Shown here: piece after piece, positions 1 to 8,260 of the stretch
Layout of the letters: each line of letters opens with the position of its first letter
Numbering within the stretch: position 1 is the stretch's first letter
Assembly (NCBI GenBank): GCA_051745065.1
Contig: JBNJDQ010000001.1
Coordinates: 1 to 64,000, forward strand
Length of the DNA: 64,000 bases
Reading direction: 5' to 3'
From: Chitinivibrio sp051745065
Lineage (GTDB): Bacteria; Fibrobacterota; Chitinivibrionia; Chitinivibrionales; Chitinivibrionaceae
Translations under genes and position numbers: made by a program
Notes under the pieces: generated by a model
The model's database searches: none
What the model saw: the letters and a program-made list of their open reading frames with translations, nothing else
Told to the model about the DNA's origin: nothing

Positions 1-37
1 GCGAATACGGTAACAGGATCAAACATCGGCGGCAGCA

Positions 38-1669
38 ATGGCAGACAATGATCATATTCTCTCTTCCATCGTGGAAACAAAAGCCGAAAACGGCAGAATT
101 AGCATCAGGGTAAAACCGGATGAGGACAAATCCGTTCTTTTCAACGGAATCAAAAATATCGCTGAGGAAAACAAGGTTGTCAACATCGATTACGATCGCA
201 TACGTGAGGTCGTGGACAGTGCCAACAATATTTTCGAGGATATCGGTGAGGATTTTATTTTCTACGACCCCAAATTTGATGAATACCTCATTGTTAAAAA
301 GAAGCCCCTGAAAGCCACACTTATGATAAAACGGGAATATGTCGAAGAGGACAATCCCATGAATACGGCCATATTGGAATACCGTCTTTCCCGTGCGGAA
401 ATCACCTACGGAATCCTGAAAGAGCAGTTGCAGAAGATGATTGACGAGGAGATCCTTGAAGAAAACATCACCGTTGCGGAAGGGACAGAGCCGGTTCCCG
501 GGCGCGACGGCGGAATAGATTACAAGGTTTCCCTCAGTAAAGATCTTACCCCCTCTGTCAAGGATGACGGGAGTGTGGATTTCCGGGAGGTCAAGAGTAT
601 AACGCAGCTGAAAACCGGCGATATCATTGCCGAACGCGTCCCTCCCACCAAGGGAACACCGGGCAAAGCGGTTACGGGGGAAGTTATCGATCCCACACCG
701 GGTAAGCCCTACACCCTGCAGGCGTTTGAGAACATATCCGTCTCTGAAGACGGTGAGAAGCTCATTGCCCAGAAAAACGGCGTCCTCTCCCGGGAAAACG
801 AAAATCTGGCCCTCAAAGATTATCTTGAGATCAACTCCGACGTGGATTTTGAAGTGGGGAATATTAATTTCCCGGGAAAAATAATCGTCAACGGCGATGT
901 AAAACCCGGTTTCACCGTGGAATCAGCGGACGATATTCTGATTCACGGCGATGTGGAAGCCGCTACCATCAAATCAACCGATGGTTCTGTACAGATCGAA
1001 AAAGGGGTTATCGGTAAAGATGAAACCTATATCTATTCGCCCAAACGGGTTAACGTCAACTTCGCACAGAACTGCACCATCGAAACCGAAGGTGTCATAA
1101 ACGTGGAAAACTCCCTGCTGCACTGCACCTGCATCTGCCAGAATCTGACAGGAGAAGCAAACTCAAAGATAATCGGCGGCGAGATCACGGCTGAAGAATC
1201 CATAGACATATTTCAGTCGGGGAATACAGACGGCACGAAAACGATCCTCTGCGTGGACGACAAGACCCGCCGCGAGCTGCAGAACAAGCGTGCAAAACTG
1301 CAGGAAGGCCTGAAGCTCCTGGAGACACAAAAGCTTCCACTCATGCGGGACTTCCGCAACAAAAAAAGTATGATTAAGAAGATGGGACAAAACAATCTGT
1401 CTCAGAAAGTAAAGAAAGAGGTCATAAAAGCCGCCAATCGCGTAAAAGCACTGGACAATAAAATTGGACTGATCAACAATAACCTGTCCATGATAGAGGA
1501 AGAACTGAATAAGGACGTCAACGAGAGCGGATACGTGGTTATTGCAGACACCATATACGCCGGTACGCTGATCAAACTGTATCAAAATCGGCATAAAGTA
1601 TCCAAGGATACACAGGCCTTGATTTTTGAAGTAAAAAACGGTGATATCAGTATTACGCATAAAAAATAA
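38..1669 (+). CDS. FapA-like DUF342 polymer-forming protein
   Basis: 543 aa, no signal peptide or membrane segment. The middle (about residues 140-230) carries the FapA-type stretch VAEGTEPVPGRDGGIDY. It is followed by short Gly/Asn/Val-rich repeats (INFPGKIIVNGDV, DILIHGDV) expected of a right-handed beta-helix. The C-terminal ~130 residues are charged and predicted coiled coil (RRELQNKRAKLQEGL onward). This is the layout of the DUF342/FapA family, which is cytoplasmic and often found beside motility or signalling genes; its molecular role is unsettled. ATG at 38 is the first start after the in-frame stop at 11-13; the ribosome site is weak, so the true start could be internal. It is followed by rpmB on the same strand after a promoter-like gap. 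Confidence 0.75.
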   Translation: MADNDHILSSIVETKAENGRISIRVKPDEDKSVLFNGIKNIAEENKVVNIDYDRIREVVDSANNIFEDIGEDFIFYDPKFDEYLIVKKKPLKATLMIKREYVEEDNPMNTAILEYRLSRAEITYGILKEQLQKMIDEEILEENITVAEGTEPVPGRDGGIDYKVSLSKDLTPSVKDDGSVDFREVKSITQLKTGDIIAERVPPTKGTPGKAVTGEVIDPTPGKPYTLQAFENISVSEDGEKLIAQKNGVLSRENENLALKDYLEINSDVDFEVGNINFPGKIIVNGDVKPGFTVESADDILIHGDVEAATIKSTDGSVQIEKGVIGKDETYIYSPKRVNVNFAQNCTIETEGVINVENSLLHCTCICQNLTGEANSKIIGGEITAEESIDIFQSGNTDGTKTILCVDDKTRRELQNKRAKLQEGLKLLETQKLPLMRDFRNKKSMIKKMGQNNLSQKVKKEVIKAANRVKALDNKIGLINNNLSMIEEELNKDVNESGYVVIADTIYAGTLIKLYQNRHKVSKDTQALIFEVKNGDISITHKK

Positions 1670-1677
1670 AGCTGATA

Positions 1678-1706
1678 TTGTTTCGGCGGAATCTCTTTAT
1701 ATATTT
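1678..1706 (+). promoter_or_regulatory. candidate rpmB promoter
   Basis: TTGTTT at 1678-1683 and ATATTT at 1701-1706 are separated by 17 nt, inside an AT-rich gap just after the FapA-like gene and 30 nt before the rpmB start. The match is only partial. Confidence 0.3.
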
Positions 1707-1735
1707 TACGCGAGATTAAATAACTGGAGGAATAG

Positions 1736-1909
1736 ATGTCAAAGGTTTGCTACAACTGCGGGAAGACGGCCGTCAGCGGCAACAGTGTTTCCCACGCCCA
1801 TAATGTGAATAAACGGAAATTCAAGCCGAATCTTCATACCAAAAAGATTTTGGTCGAGGGCGAAAACAAAAGAGTAAAGATCTGCACCAAGTGTCTTAAA
1901 TCACTGTAA
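1736..1909 (+). CDS. rpmB: 50S ribosomal protein L28
   Basis: 57 aa beginning MSKVCYNCGK and ending CTKCLKSL. The two CxxC pairs (CYNC near the N terminus and CTKC near the C terminus) mark the zinc-binding C+ form of bacterial L28. The internal VSHAHNVNKRKFKPNLH segment is the family core that contacts 23S rRNA in the large subunit. A strong GGAGG (1726-1730) lies 5 nt before the ATG, and a clear intrinsic terminator follows 26 nt after the stop. It appears to be a monocistronic ribosomal protein gene. Confidence 0.93.
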   Translation: MSKVCYNCGKTAVSGNSVSHAHNVNKRKFKPNLHTKKILVEGENKRVKICTKCLKSL

Positions 1910-1935
1910 CAGCAGAATACTCTTACACTAAGCGC

Positions 1936-1962
1936 GAGCATCCTTCGGGATGCTCTTTTTTT
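1936..1962 (+). terminator. intrinsic terminator of rpmB
   Basis: Perfect 8-bp stem GAGCATCC/GGATGCTC closed by a TTCG tetraloop (1936-1955), followed by seven T residues. Confidence 0.92.
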
Positions 1963-2008
1963 ATCTCAAAACATATCAGATCCGACGTCACAGATATTTC
2001 CGTACAGA

Positions 2009-3937
2009 CTAAATCTCCTCCTCCACCGATTCAAAAGCCAGCTGATCTTCTTCCCAGCGGCTCATTTCTCCGGCAAGATCTTCCCTGAAAGCTGTCAGAG
2101 AACGCTGTTTTTCAGAAAGAAGATCATGCTTCGTGGCATTCTCCGGCAGATGAAGTTCTGCTTCCACAGCTGCGATATGCTCTTCAATGTCCGCGATCCG
2201 CGCTTCGCGCCGGTCTATTTCCCGTTTCAGACGACGGCGTTTTTCATAGAGTTGCCGCCGTACGCGCTTACTCTGCGAACGACTATTGCGAACTCCTGCT
2301 TCTGCCGAAGCATTTTCCGGACATTCCTCTTCCATGCTGTTTTCCACATAGGAACGGTAATCATCAAGGGTTCCGGGGAAATCCCTGAACACCCCGGGGC
2401 GGATCTCAATAATCCGGTCTGCCACGGAGGTTATGAAATCCTCGTCATGGGATACCATAACCACAGTGCCGTTATATCCGCGTAAAGCCCGGCCGACGGC
2501 TTCAATGGATTCCATATCCAGATGATTCGTAGGCTCATCAAGGAGAATAACGTTCCCCGGCTCCACCAGAAGCATAAGCAGAGAAAAACGGGATTTCTCT
2601 CCCCCCGAAAGAACACGGATCGGTTTGTCGATATCTTCACTGTGAAAAAGGAATGATGCCAGAAGCCCGCGTATCTGCGCCGGACGCTCTTCTTCCATAT
2701 GCTCTGCAAGGGCATCATAGAGAGTCTGCTCCAGGGGCAGCTCATCCGCCCGGTGCTGACTGAAATACTTTATCCGGGCCTTTGCGCTCTCCTCAAGAAG
2801 ACCTTCACAGGGAGCCAGGGTGCGGCTCAGAACCTTCAGCAGGGTGGATTTCCCCGATCCGTTCGGCCCGATAACGGCGATTTTATCTCCGCGGTTAATC
2901 GTTGCAGACACCCGCGACAGAACAACCGTGTCTCCGTATCCGGCGGAGAGCTCCTTGAGCCTGAGTGGAACCGGACCGCAGTCCGCAGGCTCAGGCAGCG
3001 TAAAGCGCAGGGTCTTGCCCTGCGATACCTCCGCCGGGAGATCTTCGCGCAGCTTCTCCAGCTGTTTCATCTTGGACTGTGCCTGCGCTGCTTTCGTGGC
3101 CTTACTCTTAAAGCGCGTCACAAAGCGTTCAAGCTGATCAATTTTTCCGGCAATATTCTTCGCCTGCTTTGCTGCTGTTTCATCCTGCTCGTCCCGCCAG
3201 CGCCGATATGCCGCAACCGTACCTGTATAGGAACAGAAGGAGTTACGCGCCACCTCAACAGTGTTCTGCGTCACACGATTGAGAAACGCCGTATCGTGGC
3301 TGATAATACAGCAGCCTCCGTCAAAGGATGCCAGAAACCGCTCCAGCCAGATCAGGGAATCCATATCGAGATGATTGGTCGGCTCATCGAGCAGAATAAA
3401 ATCGGGATTACTGAGCAGAATCCGCGCCAGAAAGACACGCATGCGAAAGCCCCCCGAAAGTGCTCCCATGGTCCCTTCAGCCATTTCCTGAGTAATTCCG
3501 AGACCCGCCATAACAGAGGCCGCACGCCCCCGAATGGAATACAGGTCAAGACGTTCAATATCATCCTGATGCCTGCTGAGGGCGGCCATTTTCTCCTCGT
3601 ACGCAGGATCATCGGGGGAAAGCCGGGCCACCTCTTCATATATTTCTCCAGCATCAAAATACTCCCTGTACTGTTCAAGGGCAACATCCATGGGAGCAGC
3701 ATCAGTGCTGTACTCTTCGATTTCCTGGGGCAGATACTGTACGGAAAGACCTTTCTGAATATCAACATCTCCCCTGTCCGGTGAAATATCTCCGGCAAGG
3801 ATCCGCATGAGTTGTGTCTTGCCCGATCCATTTCGTCCAATGAGCGCGTACTTTTTCTTTTCGTTGAGACTGAGGGACGCATTATCGTAGAGAATCTTTT
3901 CTCCGAACTGCTTGCTGAGATTTCGAATTGTTATCAT
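2009..3937 (-). CDS. ABC-F family ATPase (Uup/YdiF type)
   Basis: 642 aa with two ATP-binding cassettes and no membrane segment. Cassette 1 has Walker A GRNGSGKT (34-41), signature LSGGF and Walker B FILLDEPTNHLD. Cassette 2 has GPNGSGKST, LSGGEKS and VILLDEPTNHLD. A charged linker with the family's Lys/Arg-rich helices separates them, and a ~90-residue coiled coil (KRVRRQLYEKRRRLKRE) closes the protein. ABC-F proteins bind the ribosomal E site and act in translation quality control, or in antibiotic protection in some branches. The C-terminal coiled coil favours the Uup/YdiF housekeeping type over a resistance factor. GGAG precedes the ATG. It is divergent from the amidohydrolase homologue. 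Confidence 0.88.
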   Translation of the reverse strand: MITIRNLSKQFGEKILYDNASLSLNEKKKYALIGRNGSGKTQLMRILAGDISPDRGDVDIQKGLSVQYLPQEIEEYSTDAAPMDVALEQYREYFDAGEIYEEVARLSPDDPAYEEKMAALSRHQDDIERLDLYSIRGRAASVMAGLGITQEMAEGTMGALSGGFRMRVFLARILLSNPDFILLDEPTNHLDMDSLIWLERFLASFDGGCCIISHDTAFLNRVTQNTVEVARNSFCSYTGTVAAYRRWRDEQDETAAKQAKNIAGKIDQLERFVTRFKSKATKAAQAQSKMKQLEKLREDLPAEVSQGKTLRFTLPEPADCGPVPLRLKELSAGYGDTVVLSRVSATINRGDKIAVIGPNGSGKSTLLKVLSRTLAPCEGLLEESAKARIKYFSQHRADELPLEQTLYDALAEHMEEERPAQIRGLLASFLFHSEDIDKPIRVLSGGEKSRFSLLMLLVEPGNVILLDEPTNHLDMESIEAVGRALRGYNGTVVMVSHDEDFITSVADRIIEIRPGVFRDFPGTLDDYRSYVENSMEEECPENASAEAGVRNSRSQSKRVRRQLYEKRRRLKREIDRREARIADIEEHIAAVEAELHLPENATKHDLLSEKQRSLTAFREDLAGEMSRWEEDQLAFESVEEEI

Positions 3938-4017
3938 TATACATCTCCGGTTTTACTGCGAAAATATATAAACTATATTACCCCATGAGTAAGTATCTGA
4001 AAGGCAGGATCATCCCA

Positions 4018-5238
4018 ATGATTTCATCAACCGGAGAAACCCCGGCAACAGTTTATTACGCCCGGTGGGTCTACACCGGGGATACTCTGCTTTTCAACGG
4101 TGCAGTTCGTGTTACAGGCAGCCGGATTGACGCGGTCGGCTCCCGCACGGGCATCCGCAAAAGCGGAGACATCATAATCAATCTGGGCAGCACTCTTCTC
4201 ATGCCGGGAATGATAAACAGCTGTGTCCGGTACGAAGACGCACCAATCCGTCATATGTTCAGTCAGGAAAGCACAACCCTCTCCCGGCTTCGCCGACACA
4301 GTGCGCAGCAACTGGAGAGTGTCTCCCGGCACAGACGCAAACAGGCCTCAGCTCTCGCGGTGCAGGAGGCTCTGTCCAACGGAATTACTGCAAGCGTCAA
4401 CATCCACAGCGCTTTGAGTACCGATGACTTTACGCACATGCCCCAGCGATTCTTTCATATCGGCGATATATCACGGGAACGCATTCTTTCCCGGTCAATG
4501 ATGCAGGGAGTGGTATCCCGCCGCGCCCGCTGCGAATCAGGGATCACTCTTCCCCACATCTATTCCTATCCCCTTGCGTGGGTAAAAGCGGCTGCACGTA
4601 CCTGCAGAAGCAGTTCCACCCTTTTTGCCCTGGCCATCGCCGAAACCGAAGAGGAATTCGCCGCATTTACAGAAGGAGCAGGTCCTTTAATAGAAGAATT
4701 GCGCGCTGCCGGCAAAGACTATATCACAGATATCGGTGAAAGCCCTCTGCGCTATGCGGTGCGCAACTCTCTGATTCCCCGACGCTCCCTGATATGCACA
4801 CCGCATTTTCTGCGCGGCGACGAACTGGGGGCCCTGGAAGCTCTTCACGCAACCGTTGCCCTTGCCCCCCGTCTGAGCCGCCGTTTTGATCTGCCGCCCT
4901 TTCCCATCGAATCGGCCCTGAACCGCTCTATGCGAATTGCCGTGGGCACGGAAAGCTGTGCGCACAGTCCCACAATCAACCTTCTCGATGAACTCTTTGA
5001 AATTCACAAAAATCACCCCGCCCTGGAACCGCAGCACCTGCTGAATATGGTTACGCAAAACCCAGCCCGCGCCCTCGGAATGGAATCAGCACTGGGGAAA
5101 CTTGCTCCGGGATATTTGGCCGATATGACCGGCATACGTATTGATTCCCTTTCAAAAAATCCCCTCTCGGATATTATTTGCGGGAATAATTTTGTCGAAT
5201 TTGTTATAATTGATGGTGATCCGATAATCGTACCCTAA
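4018..5238 (+). CDS. amidohydrolase-fold protein lacking most metal ligands
   Basis: 406 aa from ATG 4018, which has AGG 9 nt upstream; in-frame ATGs at 3985 and 3928 are possible but the last would overlap the divergent gene. The fold follows the TrzA/ATZ/cytosine-deaminase-like amidohydrolases: small beta domain, LLMPGMIN strand, a central barrel and a C-terminal segment LGKLAPGYLADM. The ligands are eroded. The usual PGxVNxHxH reads PGMINSCVRY (HxH absent), the later H-x-E motif lacks its His (LFALAIAETEEE), TPHFLRGDEL keeps one His, and the final GTD is GTE. It is probably not a normal metal hydrolase, either a degenerate enzyme or a binding protein. It lies 15 nt upstream of the CpoB-like gene, likely co-transcribed. 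Confidence 0.7.
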   Translation: MISSTGETPATVYYARWVYTGDTLLFNGAVRVTGSRIDAVGSRTGIRKSGDIIINLGSTLLMPGMINSCVRYEDAPIRHMFSQESTTLSRLRRHSAQQLESVSRHRRKQASALAVQEALSNGITASVNIHSALSTDDFTHMPQRFFHIGDISRERILSRSMMQGVVSRRARCESGITLPHIYSYPLAWVKAAARTCRSSSTLFALAIAETEEEFAAFTEGAGPLIEELRAAGKDYITDIGESPLRYAVRNSLIPRRSLICTPHFLRGDELGALEALHATVALAPRLSRRFDLPPFPIESALNRSMRIAVGTESCAHSPTINLLDELFEIHKNHPALEPQHLLNMVTQNPARALGMESALGKLAPGYLADMTGIRIDSLSKNPLSDIICGNNFVEFVIIDGDPIIVP

Positions 5239-5253
5239 CTTCCGGAGTCAGCC

Positions 5254-6039
5254 GTGAGACAGTACCTCTTTCTTATTTCCATTCCCGCAGTATTTGCCTG
5301 CACTCCCGCACCACAGAAGGACGTTCTCTCTCCACACTATAACATTGAGGAAATCCAGGCCCAAACCCAGCAGAACAGCACTGATCTGGAGAAGACCCAA
5401 AAAACCCTGGAAGAGCTTAATTCCAATATCCTTTCAACACGAAGTAATCTCCAGGATCTCACCGTGCAAACGTCCATGGTGTCTGCCGCGCGCATAGAAG
5501 AACTTGAAACTCGCCTTGCCCTGCTCATAGAAGCATATCGTGATCTCTACAGCGACGTTGCATCCATCCGCGTGCTTCCACAGGTCAAAACGGCCAAAAC
5601 CACAGCCAAAAAACCGGAAGGATTTTCCTCCGCATCAGTCATGACTGACATCTTCGGGGGTTCGGAATACACGATCTACAGTAAAGGGCTGCAGGCATAC
5701 CGAAATCAGTTTTACGAGAAAGCCCGCAGAATTATGGGGCACTTAATTGAAACGCATCCGGAATCGGACTATATCGGGGCCGCCCATTACTGGATCGGAG
5801 CTGCACAGATGGAGTTAAAACGCTTTGATAAGGCCGTAACAAGCCTGGAGCGTGCAGAAAAGGCCCCCGGTTCTGACAAGAAGGATCATGCAGCTCTCAA
5901 GCGCGCACAATGCTACATCGCTCTCAACGATACATCCCAGGCCAGGGAAACGCTCACCTACATCCTCGAGCGGTATCCCGCAACGATCTATCGGGATATT
6001 ATCGAACAAACCCTTGCCGATCTTTCGGATAATGACTGA
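5254..6039 (+). CDS. CpoB/YbgF-like periplasmic lipoprotein with coiled coil and TPRs
   Basis: 261 aa. A short hydrophobic leader ends in VFAC, a lipobox with an unusual Phe at -2, so it is likely lipidated at Cys16. Residues 30-105 form a heptad-rich coiled coil (TQQNSTDLEKTQKTLEEL). From about 140 there are tandem TPRs (YSKGLQAYRNQFYEKARRIMGHLIETHPES, then two more), including the segment YIGAAHYWIGAAQMELKRFDKA. This coiled-coil plus TPR order is that of CpoB/YbgF, which links Tol-Pal outer-membrane constriction to septal peptidoglycan synthesis; no tol-pal genes are next to it here. Assignment of the family is firm, function by homology only. Confidence 0.75.
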   Translation: MRQYLFLISIPAVFACTPAPQKDVLSPHYNIEEIQAQTQQNSTDLEKTQKTLEELNSNILSTRSNLQDLTVQTSMVSAARIEELETRLALLIEAYRDLYSDVASIRVLPQVKTAKTTAKKPEGFSSASVMTDIFGGSEYTIYSKGLQAYRNQFYEKARRIMGHLIETHPESDYIGAAHYWIGAAQMELKRFDKAVTSLERAEKAPGSDKKDHAALKRAQCYIALNDTSQARETLTYILERYPATIYRDIIEQTLADLSDND

Positions 6040-6125
6040 GCAGATGAATCCCCCATTACTGTCCCTGGATGCACCATTCCCATTTCTGTTTACATTATAA
6101 TCATTATTCAGTCAACCTACGCATT

Positions 6126-6171
6126 TTCTGTCCATCGGCCCTTTCTGCCGAAAGAATAACGGATGACAGAA
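6126..6171 (+). other. nested hairpin in the gap before the Cys/His protein
   Basis: TTCTGTC-c-ATC (6126-6136) pairs with GATGACAGAA (6162-6171), with an inner perfect stem CTTTC/GAAAG (6141-6145 with 6150-6154). There is no immediate T run. It could be the weak end of the CpoB-like transcript or an untranslated-leader structure. The rest of 6040-6260 shows only a promoter-like pair. Confidence 0.35.
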
Positions 6172-6200
6172 GGTCCAGTGAAGAATGGTGTTCTTTTTTT

Positions 6201-6228
6201 CTGCAACAAACCTGAATATTTCTATATT
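6201..6228 (+). promoter_or_regulatory. candidate promoter of the Cys/His protein
   Basis: CTGCAA (6201-6206) and TATATT (6223-6228) with a 16-nt spacer, 33 nt before ATG 6261. The -10 is good and the -35 weak. Confidence 0.35.
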
Positions 6229-6260
6229 GTAAGGAAACGGATAATCAAAGGATAGTGCAA

Positions 6261-6704
6261 ATGCAGTTACCAAAGAACCGACGCAAGCAGAAACGCAGGG
6301 AGAAGCGCTGTCAATACGTGGACCCCAAAACCGGGGAAAAATGCAACCACCTTTTTTTCGGTATTCATATCTCCAAATACTGCGAAGAACATCGAAAAGA
6401 TAAATACCGAATTCGCAAAAGGACAGCCCCCGAGGATATCAACAAGAAGAACCAGACCATTAAGCACAGCTACACCGAAGTGATGACCATGGAGTCAACC
6501 TGTTCACTTCACGGCTGCAACGAAAGTTTCGAGATCAAGATATTTCCGCGGCAGTATGTATATCCCAAATACTGTCCCAAACATCGCAGTGAGTACCGCC
6601 GTGTCCGCCATCTGACCAACATCGGACGTGAGGATCTTATCGAAGAAATGAAAGCCGGGGGTGAAACAAAGGAACTGGACATGACCGACGAACACGATGA
6701 ATAA
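6261..6704 (+). CDS. small basic protein with two Cys/His zinc-binding-like modules
   Basis: 147 aa from ATG 6261, which has AAGGAT 7 nt upstream; GTG 6255 is too close to that site. I do not recognise the family. The N terminus is very basic (NRRKQKRREKR). Two similar modules follow. The first has Cys at 17 and 28 and ends KYCEEHRKDKYRIRK. The second runs CSLHGC...YPKYCPKHRSEYRRVR. Each thus has a C-xn-C pair plus a CxxH pair followed by a basic helix, which looks like an internal duplication of a zinc ribbon or finger that could bind nucleic acid. The acidic tail (TKELDMTDEHDE) contrasts with the rest. It is convergent with the minus-strand signalling operon, 8 nt away. Confidence 0.7.
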   Translation: MQLPKNRRKQKRREKRCQYVDPKTGEKCNHLFFGIHISKYCEEHRKDKYRIRKRTAPEDINKKNQTIKHSYTEVMTMESTCSLHGCNESFEIKIFPRQYVYPKYCPKHRSEYRRVRHLTNIGREDLIEEMKAGGETKELDMTDEHDE

Positions 6705-6712
6705 ATACCGTC

Positions 6713-8260
6713 TCAGTCCTCTATCTTTTTACTGAGATAGAGGACATTACCCCGATCATTATACTTAAAATCATAATCATAAGCTTCGAAAATCCGAATA
6801 CCCCGCCCCGAATCAAGCAGATAATGGCGACTCTCTTCTTTTTGTTTTTTCAGGTGACTCTTCCAATCAAATCCGCGGCCTTCATCCTCAATACGAATTT
6901 TCAGGTATGCCCCCTCAATGCAGATCGTAACGGCCACTCGGGCCGCAACATTCTCACGGCATCCGTGAACAACAGCATTCCCCAGGGATTCATACAAAAC
7001 AAGCTTAAAACTGTAAATATCGAAGGATCTCCCCGGATCATCGGGAAGATCTTCAATTATCCGGTGCAGACATGGATCGATAAGCCGGCGGATTGCATTG
7101 AAGGTATATTTTCTGCACCCTCCTTCTTCCGAGACAGTAATGCCCGGTGCCTGGCCGGGAAAATCCGCGGTAAGAACCATGACATCATCGTCCACGGGAC
7201 CGCGCTGATCCTCAGTCAGGGTGTACAGCCGGCGAATCAGCTCATCCTTATCTGATATATTGCGCACTTCGTGTACTTTTTTCACGAGATCCCCTGTCTC
7301 CGCACTCCATACGCGCTCCCCTTCTATCAACCCATCCGTATAGATAAGGATTCGGTCTCCGGGGTACATGTCCACTGAATATTTACGGAATACCGCCTGA
7401 TCAAATACCCCGAGAATATCACCGCCGCGACCTATTTCACGAATATTACCGATCCCGGGAATAAAGATGAGGGGAGGATGCCCCATGCTGATAACAGTCA
7501 GAGTATTCTTTCGTCTGTCGATAACAGCATAGCAGGCAGTCATATACTGTCCGATACGCATTAGTTTTTCCAAAACGGAATTGATAATGCGCATACTTTC
7601 AATGGGCGTATTATAGGACGTACAGTTTTGGTGTAACAAAGCCTTTACAGAGGATGTCAGAAAACTTGTAGATATCTGATGTCCTGCAAAGTCACCGACG
7701 AAATACCCGTATACGTCATCGCTTATCTGAATGATATCGTAAATATCACCACCGGCAGCATGCAGGGCCTCGTAATAAACGGAAAAGTACGCCTCCGGCA
7801 TATCTTCCGGGCGTTTGAGCAGTGAGTTCTGAGCTTCGTTGATCTGTTTGAGTGTATCTGCCTGCGCATTCGCCAGAGACTTAATTGTGGAATAAAGTTT
7901 AATATGCGCTTTGAGGCGGGCGCGGACCTCCAGTTTATTAAAGGGCTTGGTAATGTAATCCACCGCCCCCAGTTCAAAGCCTTTTGCGAGTGATTCCGGC
8001 CCTTCTCTGCCCGTAATAAAAATAACGGGGATCTCCGCGGTTTCAGGCTGTGACTTCAATCGGCGTATTACCTCAAATCCGTCCATACCGGGCATAACAA
8101 TATCAAGAAGAATGCTGTCAAAATCGCCTTCCCTTGCATTTTCCACAGCTTCTGCCCCTGAATGGACAGAGACAGTATCGTAACCGTTTTTCTCCAGAAT
8201 AGAACTGAGTACCGCCGTATTAACAGGCAGATCATCTACAATCAGAACGCGGTGCTTCAT
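6713..8260 (-). CDS. response regulator with PP2C (RsbU/SpoIIE) phosphatase and RsbW-like ATPase domains
   Basis: 515 aa with three domains. A receiver occupies 1-125 (acid pocket DD at 9-10, phospho-acceptor Asp53 in LLDIVMPGMDG, Thr in FITG, Lys in TKPF). A short helical linker leads to a PP2C/SpoIIE phosphatase (about 155-365) with GGDIYDI, GDFAGH, YTDGLIEGE and DDVMVLTADF. A GHKL ATPase of the RsbW/SpoIIAB type follows (N box LYESLGNAVVHG, EDEGRGFD, DSGRGI). The phosphatase would dephosphorylate a STAS partner, and the C-terminal domain could rephosphorylate it, so both activities sit in one polypeptide. Its ATG overlaps the Hpt gene stop by 4 bp (ATGA). The natural STAS substrate is encoded two genes upstream. 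Confidence 0.88.
   Translation of the reverse strand: MKHRVLIVDDLPVNTAVLSSILEKNGYDTVSVHSGAEAVENAREGDFDSILLDIVMPGMDGFEVIRRLKSQPETAEIPVIFITGREGPESLAKGFELGAVDYITKPFNKLEVRARLKAHIKLYSTIKSLANAQADTLKQINEAQNSLLKRPEDMPEAYFSVYYEALHAAGGDIYDIIQISDDVYGYFVGDFAGHQISTSFLTSSVKALLHQNCTSYNTPIESMRIINSVLEKLMRIGQYMTACYAVIDRRKNTLTVISMGHPPLIFIPGIGNIREIGRGGDILGVFDQAVFRKYSVDMYPGDRILIYTDGLIEGERVWSAETGDLVKKVHEVRNISDKDELIRRLYTLTEDQRGPVDDDVMVLTADFPGQAPGITVSEEGGCRKYTFNAIRRLIDPCLHRIIEDLPDDPGRSFDIYSFKLVLYESLGNAVVHGCRENVAARVAVTICIEGAYLKIRIEDEGRGFDWKSHLKKQKEESRHYLLDSGRGIRIFEAYDYDFKYNDRGNVLYLSKKIED
6716..6745. other. perfect 11-bp hairpin across the convergent gene ends
   Basis: GTCCTCTATCT (6716-6726) and AGATAGAGGAC (6735-6745) are perfect complements around an 8-nt loop. 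The hairpin lies in the last codons of the minus-strand gene and just after the plus-strand stop. No T run follows on either strand. It may help stop or protect both transcripts. Confidence 0.4.

Noticed and set aside
1..51. Open frame from base 1 to TGA at 49-51 as the tail of an upstream gene
   Set aside because: Only 16 codons, no recognisable motif, and it would overlap the FapA-like start by 14 bases; too short to support.
1163..1660. 165-codon minus-strand frame inside the FapA-like gene
   Set aside because: Antisense shadow of a well-supported gene, with no ribosome site or family resemblance.
2699..3784. 361-codon plus-strand frame opposite the ABC-F gene
   Set aside because: Lies wholly within a full ABC-F gene with all motifs; composition is that of a complementary frame.
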